Assembly (NCBI GenBank): GCA_030770535.1
Contig: JASVEC010000005.1
Location: 558,001-622,000, forward strand
Length of the DNA stretch: 64,000 nt
Direction of reading: 5' to 3'
Origin: Batkoa obscura
Taxonomy: Eukaryota; Entomophthoromycota; Entomophthoromycetes; Entomophthorales; Batkoaceae
In this document: piece after piece, positions 33,297-44,005 of the stretch
Layout: each line of letters starts with the position of its first letter
Position numbering within the stretch: the first letter of the stretch is position 1
Made by a program: the position numbers and the translations under genes
The notes under the pieces: model-generated
Seen by the model: the letters and a program-made list of their open reading frames with translations, nothing else
Database searches by the model: none
Told to the model about the DNA's origin: nothing

Positions 33297-34627
33297 CTTT
33301 TTAACTTCCAAATAGAAAAGAGTTGAAGCTATAAAAAGAAATCAAATAAATTAAAAAGGTGGGGAAATTAATACTTTGTTGTTGCTGATTTGGATGTTCA
33401 AACTACTTTAATTTTATTTCTCATCATTACTGATTTTTAATGGCTTGTTTAGTTGTCAACTATAGATTAATTGCTTTAAAAAAGGAACTTTGATATAATA
33501 TTATAGAATTTTATGAACTTATTTTCAAAAAAAAAACCACGTTTTATATCAACAATTTAATGAGTAGTTTAGAATTTTTGTAAAATTTATACACAGTGTT
33601 ATTAATTGTCATATCATTAAACAATAAAAAATCACCTTATTTGTTAAATTGAAGAAATATCTGTTGAAATTTTACCATAGTATTAATTGGCATACAATTT
33701 ACAGTATTATTATTATGCTTTAAATTTGAAATAGTTTAATATTTGTAATGCTATTCCTGAGTCTTATGTTGAATGTAAAGTTAAAATTTGAACACAGTAC
33801 TATAAGTATCAAAACACCTAAAAAACACCTAGTTTTAACTATTATGATAATAAAAATATGATAGAAAATGGAGATAGATTTAAATTTTGCCCAAGTCGGA
33901 TAAATTAATGGAAGTGAAATAACAATTTGGATCTGGATTATTCTTTTTTCAAATTGAAAAAAATTAATGCTTTACACCCTCTAATTTGATTTCAAAAAGT
34001 ATGTTTATTAAATAGAGATCTACTCCAGAAAAATGAATTTGTTGCTACTATCAATAATAAAAAAGCTTAACAAAATAATAATAGGTTGTCAAAAATACAA
34101 TATAAAGGATAGCTGCAGTCTTACAAAGATAATAAACCAATAAGAAAATAAAGGGCACATGAGGATTGGTATGGAGATATTCTTTTAATTTTTTTAATAA
34201 GTTCCCTATATTTTACAATGCATAAAAGATGCACAATGATGAAATAAAAAGAACATTTACATATATTAAATAGCTCTAAGGGAAAAAAATGGCGATTCGC
34301 ACGTTAGAAATCAAACTTCTACAAATAGGTTTTTTAACTGATATCAGTAAAATATTGGTACGACTTTATCCGAATAACTTCCTATTTTATTTATGATAAG
34401 ACATCTAACAAATCTCATATTCAATATTTCTTAAATTTAGGAGTACAATCTTATTTTTTGAAAACTCTTTTGAAAGTCGCTACAGCCTTTAATATGTTTC
34501 TAGTTATCTTTGGAAAAACATATTACTTTATTGACCCTGTCTTAATTAAAAAAATATACACCTCTTGAAGCATGAAAAAAATCCAGCTAGAAAATACTTT
34601 TAAAACAGCAAGTTTGCCTGATATATA
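33297..34627. other. Intergenic
   Basis: About 1.3 kb. A sequence near 34170-34262 (TATGGAGATATTC ... ACATTTACATATA) may be a very worn family A MITE. A 35-codon frame from 34289 (MAIRTLEIKLLQIG) is not convincing alone. Nothing else. Confidence 0.35.
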
Positions 34628-34725
34628 TGAGAATGTATTTTTGCGTTTAAATTTTATTAACAATCTTTCCGCTCAAATAGGATTAAAAAATGGAAAAAGT
34701 GATGAAACCAAAAAAAAAATTCTCA
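34628..34725 (+). mobile_element. MITE family A, full-length copy
   Basis: TGAGAATGTATTTTTGCG to ATTCTCA with TA before the left end. Both ends carry matching changes (TGAGAATG / ATTCTCA), so the terminal complementarity is kept. Confidence 0.84.
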
Positions 34726-34987
34726 TATTTTGGTTTTCAAAGGGGTTTAAAATTTTATTAAGACTTTAGTTTAAGGATTTAATAATAGTTAGTGATGATT
34801 AACTAAATTGTTTTTTTGCCTATATTAGCTGAAAAGTATACTAATCCTTTCCCCAAACTTAAACCACAAATTTTAAACAATGCTGATAATTAAAAATGAG
34901 TCTTAAAAGTAAACATAGTAACTGTTCTTTTAGTAAAAAATAACATTTTAGGCATTTTTATTTCTGTATAAACTTACAATTTGGACA

Positions 34988-35051
34988 TGTCTTTTTGGGT
35001 TTCATTACTTTTTCTATTTATAGGCCGTCATTGAACTGAAAAAATATTAAG
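34988..35051 (-). mobile_element. Partial, worn MITE family A
   Basis: ACATGTCTTTTTGGGTTTCA and TTACTTTTTCTATTTATAGG match one half of the family; the far end fades into the family C element that starts at 35052. Confidence 0.55.
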
Positions 35052-35417
35052 ATTTTCTAAAGTAACCTGACCTTTTTGATTTATGCAAAAAATGGGCGAT
35101 AGTCTACAATAGGTATTTTATTTTTTAAAATTTTCAATAAAGAGTTATTTGTCTAAAATATTTGATTTTACTTGCACTGCAGAAAAAGTAATTATTTGTA
35201 TTCCATAATAACCAATAACAAAAGATCGGCTACTTTATTGTTAGTTTATAATAACTATTCAGAATATTAAAAACTAACGCTATAGTGGAAACTATTTATG
35301 TTAATCCAATCAAAAAATATTATTGATTGGAATTTGTTTTTTCTAATAATTATGCCTAATTTTACAAAATTAGCTTTATAGTGCAGTTGATTACTTTTGC
35401 TACTTGCACTACAAAAG
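35052..35417 (-). repeat. Family C element, second copy, worn ends
   Basis: Aligns along its length with the reverse complement of 49235-49636: CTGACCTTTTTGATTTATGC at the left, AACGCTATAGTGGA, TTATTGATTGGAATTTGTTT and TTGCACTACAAAAG at the right. Terminal TAAGGTAA sequences are missing on both sides. No ORF. Confidence 0.7.
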
Positions 35418-35516
35418 ACATGCCTATTTTTTAATGCTAAAAGTCAAAGGGATAGTAGGTGTTTTTTAATAGAAATAATTAAACACTTCTAATTTAAAGC
35501 ACATAAGGATTCATTA
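35418..35516. other. Short spacer
   Basis: Unremarkable spacer between the family C element and the tRNA-Thr relic. The interval 35590-35984 on the other side is also featureless. Confidence 0.35.
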
Positions 35517-35589
35517 TACCTTCTGCCGGAATTGAATCAATGGACTTTCGTTTTCTAGGCGGACGTTCCGCCAACTGAGCCAAGAAAAC
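35517..35589 (-). pseudogene. tRNA-Thr pseudogene
   Basis: Minus-strand relic of the Thr-AGT gene. TTCTTGGCTCAGTTGGCGGA and CGTCCGCCTAGAAAACG are recognisable, but the anticodon triplet reads AGA, the anticodon stem no longer pairs well, the T arm has GATTCAATTCC and the acceptor stem is broken. Confidence 0.8.
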
Positions 35590-35984
35590 GATCACATGCA
35601 GTATTTCTATTAGGTTATATTTCTATTATATTTTGTCTATTTAATCACACTTGACACATGTTTTGAAGGCATATTTTAAATTGTTAAGTTAGATATAAGG
35701 TTCCACTGTTTTAAAATAAGATAGTTTGGATCTAAGTTGGCTTTCCATTCTTTTTAATGTACTATTATTTCATATTTGTGACTTTTTTCAGGGCTAAATC
35801 AGGGTTATCAGAAGTTTAAGTTCAAGTGTGTGTTGACTATTTATATATTTAAAAATATAACTTTAGACACAAATTTTGCTAAAGTCTAAGGAGTTAGCTT
35901 TTAAAAAACATCTAAATAAATAGTTGCCGAAGAAATTTTCCAAAAAACTGCACATTTTCTTAAATAGCTATATAGCTTGTATTA

Positions 35985-36166
35985 TAAGGTAATTTTAAAC
36001 TAATCTGACTTTTTGGGCTAAAATTGATTCGAAAGCCATTGATTGCAATGTAAAATATTTATTATCTAAAAGTTAATTTTTCCGTACAAGTTAAACCATA
36101 ACAATTCTATACCCTTAGTTAAATGGATCTGCCCAAAAAGTCATATTACCTTAGAACTTACCTTAT
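35985..36166. repeat. Family C short element (MITE)
   Basis: About 180 bp with inverted ends TAAGGTAATTTTAAACTAAT and (inward) TAAGGTAAGTTCTAAGGTAA, then CTGACTTTTTGGGC opposite GCCCAAAAAGTCA. Flanked by TA. A family A MITE begins a few bases to its right. Confidence 0.7.
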
Positions 36167-36172
36167 AATATA

Positions 36173-36273
36173 TGAGAGTGTTTTTCCTGGCTTTATTACT
36201 TTTTCCACTTTTTAAGCACTATTTGAGCGGAAAGATTGTTAGTAAAATTCTTAAACACAAAAATACATCCCCA
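36173..36273 (-). mobile_element. MITE family A, full-length copy
   Basis: TGAGAGTGTTTTTCCTGG to CATCCCCA with TA on both sides; adjacent to the family C element. Confidence 0.87.
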
Positions 36274-36851
36274 TATGTTAAATTCAATTTTCAAGTAGGT
36301 TGAGTTTTATCAATTCTAAATTTTATACGAATTAAAATCGTGCCGAGATGGGGATTACTCTATTTATCAATTTAATATTTTAATATTTTAAATTTTAAAT
36401 TTTAAATTTTAAAATGGGTGGCAGTTACTTTATCTTTGGAGAAAATGCTATCTTACAATAACTTTAGCAAATTATATTAACTAGAACATAAATAAATGAA
36501 AAGTATTCATAATTTTTTACGGAATCAGTACTTACTAGTAAGGATAGCCTATTTTAAGGACTTGGTACTTTAAAAAGTTAAATTTAATTTATTCCGTATT
36601 TACATAAGGTTAATTATATACAGATGGGCCACTTATTTCAATTACAAATATAACATATACAACAATATAATACAATAGAAACAATAAAATAAAATAATGA
36701 GGTTTATAAAAGATAATTAGGTAATACAAATTTAGCATTTTAACAAGTTTAACTTTAATTTTTCCCCAATTTTGTTAAAATTAAATTCTAGATTTTAGAG
36801 TATTCAGTTTTATTAATTTTCAATGGAACTTGAATGTGGCATGAATAACTA
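36274..36851. other. Upstream region of WOPR gene 36894
   Basis: About 580 bp. A low-complexity run of ATTTTAAATTTTAA units lies at about 36370-36413. Confidence 0.45.
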
Positions 36852-36859
36852 TATAAATA
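36852..36859 (+). promoter_or_regulatory. TATA box of WOPR gene 36894
   Basis: TATAAATA, 34 bp before the ATG. Confidence 0.55.
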
Positions 36860-36893
36860 GAGAAAAATGAATCTTTCTTTTTTATAAAAATTA

Positions 36894-37547
36894 ATGGAAT
36901 TTATAGGCTATATACCAACAATTGAAGAAGCGATCTTGCTTGCATCAGCAAGTATAAAAGGAATGATATTAACTGAAAAAGAAAGAATAAGGACCAAAAT
37001 ATACCATGGAAAAACAGTTATTTACTCAGTAACAAACAGTAAAATAAGGAGATGGACAGATGACAAGAGATGGAGTACGTCCAATTTTAAACAAGGTTTT
37101 TTTATTTATTATGAGAAAAAAGAAAAAGGAGAGCTTAATTATATATTAAACGATGTATTATGTAAAAAGAGTATCAAATTGTATTATAAAAATCAAACCA
37201 TTTGTATTATAAACTACTTCTATTTGAACAGAACTAATTGTTTGACTGTACCTTCAGAACTAAACTTGAACCCAAGCGTCTATGAAAATATCAATGACTT
37301 TGGTTATATTAAGGACTATCGTACCAAATCAAAACATTATGGTAAAGTTGTCACTTTGAATGGCAATGATTTTGGCACTATTGGTGGATTAAATAATGAC
37401 AAGGATATCAATGATAGTGTGAAACATGATAGTGGTGATATGTATAATACAGTTAGTTTTACTCCATCCCCAAAATCATGCCCAAACCCATCAACTGGAA
37501 TTAATAGCATACTTAATCCACCTTTAAAGAACATGACCGACTGTTAA
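36894..37547 (+). CDS. WOPR (Gti1/Pac2) family regulator, 217 aa
   Basis: Inverted partner of the gene at 32594-33247. First half: MEFIGYIPTIEEAILLAS, IYHGKTVIYS, RWTDD at 53-57, FFIYYE. Second half: KKSIKLYYKN, CIINYFY. The central 265 bp (37085-37349) appear identical to the partner, whereas the N-terminal coding (for example MILTEKERIR against MIAMESERIR) and the tail differ, so the middle has been homogenised. The tail is Asp/Asn-rich then Pro/Ser-rich (SFTPSPKSCPNPS). Both partners have RWTDD where other members have RWTDG, so their DNA contacts may differ. Role inferred from the family. Confidence 0.9.
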   Translation: MEFIGYIPTIEEAILLASASIKGMILTEKERIRTKIYHGKTVIYSVTNSKIRRWTDDKRWSTSNFKQGFFIYYEKKEKGELNYILNDVLCKKSIKLYYKNQTICIINYFYLNRTNCLTVPSELNLNPSVYENINDFGYIKDYRTKSKHYGKVVTLNGNDFGTIGGLNNDKDINDSVKHDSGDMYNTVSFTPSPKSCPNPSTGINSILNPPLKNMTDC

Positions 37548-39051
37548 ATTAATTATTTTTTATTTGCTTACAATAAATTAATTATTTTGTTAAAAAAAGT
37601 AGGACTATTAATATTATTCATAAACTACAATGGTATAAATAATTACCAACGTAAAGTAGGCAAGGCCCTAAAGTTTAAAAGTAGTTACATAAAAAACTCC
37701 ATATTCTACAGAAATTAAACGTGCTTTTTAGTCGAAATACGGTATTTTCCACTGTTAAGCGATTTATCACTGTATGATATGAAATTATCTTTAATGAAAC
37801 TGAAACCACAAGGATAGGTTAAATTTATCTATACACCCCTGATATTTTTAATATATAAAAATCGAAGAGGTTGTTTTTTAAAGATGACAGTGTTATTCAC
37901 TATTTAATAACCACAGTCATATAGTAATAATTGAATTACATATAGATGAGTTACTCTTCTGTAGGTATATTTGCTTCTCATAACTCTTTAATAAATACAC
38001 ATAGCTACTTTAAATAAGAGGCAATTGGAGCTTGTTAAACCAACGTTTTACTGAGATAGGCCAACTTGTCTAAAAACGGTGTATTATGAACTAAAAAGTA
38101 AACACATTTGTTTCAGTTTAAAAGCGGAAATAATATAACTAATTACATTATGCACAGATTTATTAAAATAGGTGGTGGATTGTTGTGGGAGCATAGTAAG
38201 CTTCAATAATATGGTTTAATTGGAAAATAAATAAAAAAATTAATAAACAATTTAAGGATTTTAAATATAGTTTTTTACATTGATTTATTAAATAGTTTAC
38301 TGTTAGTACTATAATGATATTAAATATTATAGTCATTGATATTGTTGTCTTCAAGTAAATTTAAATTAATAAATAGTATATTTATAAGATGATTTAATAA
38401 ATAAAATATAGATTATTTAAAAAGAGAAACTTAATACAAGTTGATACTAAATAATTTGGTATAAAATTGAACCAGTTTTTTGAGTTATAAGTTATTATTA
38501 TAAACTATTTAAATGCCCCTTTTAAGCCTCATTACCTGCACTTAACATTCAAGCTTCAAGGTTTAAGGTAAAAAATCCTTCAATTTTTATTGTAAAATAA
38601 CAGCCTAAATTCAAGAGTCTTTATAACGTAAGTTATTTATACGTTGTTATTTTTTGCCATAGATAAGGAGAGCGGCTTTCAAATTAATACTCTGAAGTAC
38701 AAGAGTTAATGATTATGTCAATTGATTCGAAGAAGAACCGGGTCATACAAATATATCGATAAAGCTGTAAGTTACTATATGAATTTATAAACTTTTATGT
38801 TTTATTCTCTAGGTCAACACTGGATTTCAGTAAGGCATTGTAACAAGAGTAGTTAGCCATCTTACTCCTAGCAAATCATCCCAGATAAACCCATACGGTT
38901 ATTTAAGATACGTAAATTTCAATTAATTAACCAAAGTTTTATAAAAAAAATATTTATTGCTTTAATCAATAAATTTTTATTAAATAGAAAGGTTGAAGAT
39001 AGCAAAAACTCACCAAGAATAATGTTTCAGTAGCCTTTAATAGAAGTTAGA
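37548..39051. other. Intergenic
   Basis: About 1.5 kb. Short stretches near 38640-38900 are less AT-rich, but no frame or family is recognisable. Confidence 0.4.
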
Positions 39052-40121
39052 TTATTTTCTTTGTATTACTGATTTTAGAAAGGATAGTAAATTAATGAGC
39101 TTTTCATAAGCCTTATTATGAAGTGGTAATAGAAGTATGGGGTTAGCTAGAATAAAAGAGCAGAGGGATACAAAGACAGATATTGAAAAATAATACCCCA
39201 GCCTAAAATTTTGACGAATACATACCATTATGGGATGGTAGCTCATTATAAAAACAGCAGGGGAAACACAACTGATACAACATAGGATAAAGAAAATCAC
39301 TTTTATTAGTATTGTTTCCGGGGCTTTAATTTTTTCATAACTGGCTTTTTTATCAAAGTGAATAGTACTAAGTAAGCTACTGCTGCTATTAGGATTACTT
39401 TCATTATTATATATATTATTTAGAGCAACTACTGGGTTACTCTTTAAAATCCTTCGATTCTTAGTACCAATATAATTTTATAATAACACACACAAATCAT
39501 TAGTATGTTGAGTATGAAATTAAGCATCACAAAAAAGTAATACACCTTACCAATAGATCCACTGTTAGGTAAAGGCATACATATTACCCTAGATTCAATT
39601 AAGGTGAGTTCATTGTAGTAAGAGGTAAGTAACGCAATACAAATGATATGATCATAATAACAATTCCAATGGACCATAGTATTCATTTATGCATATGAGG
39701 ATGTTTTTTTTGGTTTCATTACTTTTTCCATTTTTTAAGCGCTATTTAAGCGGAAAGATTGCTAGTAAAATTTTTAAACAAAAAAATACATCCCCATATA
39801 ATGTTACTTGATAGTAAAATAACGCTCTAGAGAAAGCAGTACAGTATCAGAATTACTACATATTGGTACCAAAGTATGAAATATCCCAAGGATTTGACAT
39901 ATGTATGTATCAAACATAATGTTATGACTTTTTGATGAAGATAAAATTTCCTGAACTCATCCTATAACAGGAGTAACTATATCACGCAAAATTGTCAATA
40001 TTATAGAGCTTAAGCCTAGCGATAATGATTTATACTTCCTAAATAAAAACAATAATACACCCACTAAGATATTAATTAATAATACAATCTCTGCCAGAGG
40101 AATTTCTATCACTTGGACCAT
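39052..40121 (-). pseudogene. GPCR pseudogene interrupted by a MITE
   Basis: Read on the minus strand from ATG 40121, the translation follows the intact receptor at 41738: IVLLINILVGVLLFLFRKYK (TM1), a TM2 segment, VQEILSSS, CQILGIFHTLVPICS and LERYFTIK at the end of TM3. There a family A MITE (39696-39796) is inserted. TM4-TM5 follow (RVICMPLPNSGSIGKVYYFF), then a partly lost third loop and TM6-TM7 (CCISCVSPAVFIMSYHPIM, LANPILLLPLHN). A TGA lies near the end of TM2 and a TAA directly before the MITE; frame continuity is also lost in the third loop. It therefore no longer encodes a receptor. Confidence 0.85.
39696..39796 (-). mobile_element. MITE family A inside GPCR pseudogene
   Basis: TGAGGATG to CATCCCCA with TA on both sides, inserted in the second intracellular loop, just after the ERY motif of the receptor. 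Confidence 0.9.
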
Positions 40122-40259
40122 TTTTTAATAAAAGCAATGAACTTAATTAGCTTGTTCTTTACAATTGTTTTATTTAAAATATAGAACAGAGTTTTAGTTT
40201 AAAATATTTAAGTTTATCTTTAAATTAGATTGTCTATTATTAGCTTATCTGAACAAATA

Positions 40260-40357
40260 TGGGGATGTATTTTTTTGTTTAAAAATTTTACTAATCTTTC
40301 CACTGAAATAGCGCTTAAAAAATGGAAAAAGTAATGAAACCAAAAAAAACATCCCCA
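40260..40357 (+). mobile_element. MITE family A, full-length copy
   Basis: TGGGGATGTATTTTTTTG to ACATCCCCA with TA on both sides and intact inverted ends. It sits about 140 bp upstream of the dead receptor's start. Confidence 0.9.
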
Positions 40358-41737
40358 TATATTTATTATAACATTATAATATAAATTTATTATAGACAAA
40401 ATAATGTACCCTATAAAGACTAATTTTATATTCATAAATTGTAATTTATTTTAAATATGTAATTTAAAGCATGTGATTATCAGATTTATTTAAAATTATA
40501 ATCCTGTATAAACAGTTATTTTTATTTAAAACATGATGTTTTATTAAATAATTACATTTTAAACTTTATTTACATCCTGAACTTTTTATTGCAAAATGCT
40601 TTTTGTTACTTTTAATAAGCTTATTTTTGATTTTCAATTATTTTATTTTTTGTTAATCTTTTATATATTAATTTTTTATTTATAAATTAATTTTATTAAA
40701 ACTAAAAAAAATTAATTTTTTTATATAAAATATAATACATTTAAAAAATATTAGTAAAAAATACTTTTTAAAGCTATTATTATATAACATTTGATATTTT
40801 TCAATAGTTGAATAATTTAATAAGAATAAAAGTATTTTTTAATATTTATTGTTATTAGTTTTAATAAAGTAAACATTAACATTTAGGGTTAGAGTATTAA
40901 TGTTAAGTTTATAAATAAATAAATTTATTATAACTTTTTTAATAAAAGTAACTTATAGATTAATTAGATAATTTCCAGTTACCAGTTCAGTGCAATACTA
41001 TTAAAGCCTTTTATAGTCTATTTTAAAAGATAAACTACTATTAACATTAAGTTTAGATTTCAATGTACTAGAACTTCCAATTTAACAAGTAATAAAGCTT
41101 AAATAAGTTTAAGGTAAGCGAGTAAGTAAAAATACAATAAAGCGTTAAAAGTTTGAGATTAGATATCATTAATTGGAACTTATTTAATATTACTAATTTA
41201 TATTTTCACGAGTTATAATTGTAAAAACAAATATAAAAATAAATTATTAACTATAGTTGATCCAATAATTTTTGTTGTAAATGTTAAAAATAAGATAGTT
41301 GGATGTTCCAAGTATTTTAAGAATACTATTTTATTAAAAAAGTATTCAAATTTATTTTGAATCTAGAAGGTTGGAATTCGAAACACAGAACATTTACTAA
41401 ATTGAATAGATTTGTAAAATGATAATATTTAATTAAACTATTAGAAGAAATATCTTTGAATATTTTCACATTCTTATTTATAATATATACTAGCTATGAA
41501 TTCGATCTATGTTATGAAATGAGCATCAAATAACTATTAGAAATGTTAATATATGATTAGTAAATAAAATATATTATTTCATTTTTGAAGCTTGTTAATG
41601 GTCACTTGATATGATTTGAATTAAGGTGATTTATAATAAATCCACCAATAAAATTAAATACCTATAATTCTCGAAAAGTTAGAATAAAATTGAACAGAGT
41701 TAAGTTGATACTCAAAAGCCTTTTAAATCTTTTAAAA
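40358..41737. other. Intergenic, upstream of GPCR 41738
   Basis: About 1.4 kb, very AT-rich to 40860. A lone TTTAGGGTTAG near 40885 resembles a telomere repeat but is not repeated. The frame is open from a TTG at 41690 but the first ATG of the receptor is 41738. Confidence 0.4.
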
Positions 41738-42736
41738 ATGAACAATATTAAATTGATAGTGGAAATCATTGGGGATGTTTTAGGAGTTATAGCATTGGTA
41801 TTAAACATCATGGTTGGTATAGTTGTTATTTTACTTGTAAAAGAAAAATCATTTCGATTAGGATTTAGTTTTATTTTATTCACAATTACTATTGATATTA
41901 TAATACCTATTGTTGCCTTAACACAAGAAATCATATCAATAATAAATGATTCCAATATAATGCTCAACAATCACTCTTGTCAAATATTAGGAGTATTTCA
42001 TACATTGATACCAATATGTAGTAGTTGTGGTGTATCATTACTTACTTTAGAACGTTATTTTACTATTAAACAAATTAATATAAGTAATTGGTTTTTATGG
42101 TCAGGTGGTTTGATTATTATATCAGTATCTTTTATATTATCTATACTTACAGCTACTTATAATCAATTTCAACTTATGCCATCACGAATGATGTGTATGC
42201 CATTACCAATCCAAGGTACTTTTGGATCAGTGTATTATTTCGTTATGACCATTTTATTAATTTTAAATACCAGTATAATAGCTTATTGTTATTCAGGTAT
42301 CATCTCAATAATGATAAAGAAACCAAAATTAATGTCTTATTCATTAAATTCATATAATAAAAGGGATAATAATGAATCAAAACAAGAGTTAACTGAAGAA
42401 GGACAGAATTCAATAGAAGAAACTGATAAGCAATTGATAGATCAAAATTCTAAAAATCAAAATTTATCAAAGAGAGTACTTAATAAGGCCATTTTATTCG
42501 TTATTTGTTATACTATTTGTATTTTACCAGCTATTTTCATTATGGTTTATTATGTTATTATGAGTTTCTTAAATATGAAATTTGTGTTGAGTTATGAGTT
42601 ATCAATCGTTATCTTCGCTTCTATTTGTTCTTTTTGTATTGCTAATCCTATTTTATTACTTCTTTTACATAATCGAGTTTCTAGTAAATTAATGAGTTTA
42701 TTTATGAAATTTAATTGTTTCATTAATACAAAGTAA
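41738..42736 (+). CDS. Rhodopsin-like (family A) GPCR, 332 aa
   Basis: Seven hydrophobic segments at about residues 8-34, 41-65, 82-104, 118-139, 163-190, 250-275 and 285-310. TM3 ends in LERY (104-107), the E/DRY motif. TM6 has CILP (261-264), like CWxP, and TM7 has NPILL (303-307), like NPxxY. Cys81 and Cys153 could form the usual disulfide between TM3 and the second outer loop. The third inner loop (about 193-248) is long and rich in Asn, Glu and Ser. I chose ATG 41738 because it puts about seven residues before TM1; the open frame extends upstream only through a TTG. It is the intact relative of the pseudogenes at 39052 and 7953. Ligand unknown. Family A receptors are rare in most fungi, so the multiplicity is notable. 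Confidence 0.88.
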   Translation: MNNIKLIVEIIGDVLGVIALVLNIMVGIVVILLVKEKSFRLGFSFILFTITIDIIIPIVALTQEIISIINDSNIMLNNHSCQILGVFHTLIPICSSCGVSLLTLERYFTIKQINISNWFLWSGGLIIISVSFILSILTATYNQFQLMPSRMMCMPLPIQGTFGSVYYFVMTILLILNTSIIAYCYSGIISIMIKKPKLMSYSLNSYNKRDNNESKQELTEEGQNSIEETDKQLIDQNSKNQNLSKRVLNKAILFVICYTICILPAIFIMVYYVIMSFLNMKFVLSYELSIVIFASICSFCIANPILLLLLHNRVSSKLMSLFMKFNCFINTK

Positions 42737-43010
42737 ATGACTATTGGCGGTGTAATGTAATAGGTTTTTATAAGATTTAATTTTATTACACAACTTAATT
42801 AGAAACTTATAATAGTAATTCAAATCTTTTTTTTACATTTGAACTTGAAGTTAATATTACCTTTAGTTTGAATCTTTTTTCAATAGTAATACTGGGTGAT
42901 TACTAAAGTCTACTAGCACTTGAATCTTTTCATCTTTTTTTTGATAAAATAAAAAGTTTATTGTTTTATATTATTATATGTATATATTAATTTCGTTATA
43001 ATTAAATAGT
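42737..43010. other. 3' flank of GPCR
   Basis: AT-rich, no feature. The next 27 bp (43011-43037) are copied in inverted form inside the MITE at 43091. Confidence 0.4.
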
Positions 43011-43090
43011 ATAATAAATTAGAATGAATTTATAAAAATAATTAACTAAATAGAATAATCATACTTAACCTTTTAATTAACTAAAAGATA

Positions 43091-43191
43091 TGGTTTTTTT
43101 TTAGTTTCATTACTTTTATAAATTCATTCTAATTTATTATTTGAGTAGAAAGATTGTTAGTAAAATCCTTGAACAAAAAAATACATCCCCG
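43091..43191 (-). mobile_element. MITE family A with replaced centre
   Basis: Ends TGGTTTTTTTTTAGTTTCAT and CAAAAAAATACATCCCCG are normal, but the central CCATTTTTTAAGCGCTA is replaced. Bases 43114-43140 are instead the exact reverse complement of 43011-43037, just outside the element. Confidence 0.85.
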
Positions 43192-43283
43192 TATACTATT
43201 TTTAATTAATAGGGTATTTTAAATAGAATTATAACATTAATGAATTATATTAATTTATTCATTCACATGTTGAAATAACCATA

Positions 43284-43383
43284 TCGAGATGTATTTTTTG
43301 TTTAAGAATTTTACTAACAATCTTTTTACTCAAATAATGCTTAGAAAATGGAAAAAGTAATGAAACCAAAAGAAACACTTCTA
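43284..43383 (+). mobile_element. MITE family A, worn ends
   Basis: TCGAGATGTATTTTTTG to CACTTCTA with TA on both sides. Confidence 0.82.
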
Positions 43384-44005
43384 TATTTTTATTAACTTAG
43401 CCATAAAAATAAGATTTATATCATTAAAAACAATAATAATAAAAACTGAAAGATATTAGTTAAAAAGAAAGACATAATTAATAGATTTATAAAGATAAAA
43501 AATATCAAACATATTGACAATGAATGATTAATTTAAGTTTTAGTTATAAAATCTATTATTGATATTATATAAATTTAAATTATTTTTAGTTATCTATTTA
43601 TACAACCATTTTAATTAATTTAAAACATGAAACTCATAACAAAAAAAGCTTATAAACTGAAAAATTAAGTAGTTATTAAATAAATAAAATTTTTAAAGTT
43701 TTTGATAACTAGATTTTAATCAAAGATATAAAGCTTATCATATTATTTAAACTAAATTAAATATTAAATAAAATCAATCTAAAGCAAAATCAATTATAGC
43801 CATTTTTTTTTAAATTTATAACTATAATATAAACTGGAATTATAATAAAAATAGTTAAAATATTGCTGGTGTTATTACTATTTATGCTAAATTTAATTAT
43901 ATTAATTATAGCCATTTTATTTATAGACAAAGATTTCTTATTTATGATATGATATAATATTATTTATAATATTATTTAATTTAATAACTTTAATAACTTT
44001 AATAA
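43384..44005. other. Extremely AT-rich island
   Basis: Almost pure A/T, ending in three copies of a TTTAATAAC 9-mer (43980-44005) at the edge of the LTR-like repeat. Confidence 0.5.

Noticed and set aside
40880-40895. Telomere-like TTTAGGGTTAG
   Set aside because: Only about one and a half units, with genes on both sides. Not a telomere or a clear interstitial array.
41662-41970. 102-codon minus-strand ORF
   Set aside because: It lies antisense to the GPCR start and has no independent support.
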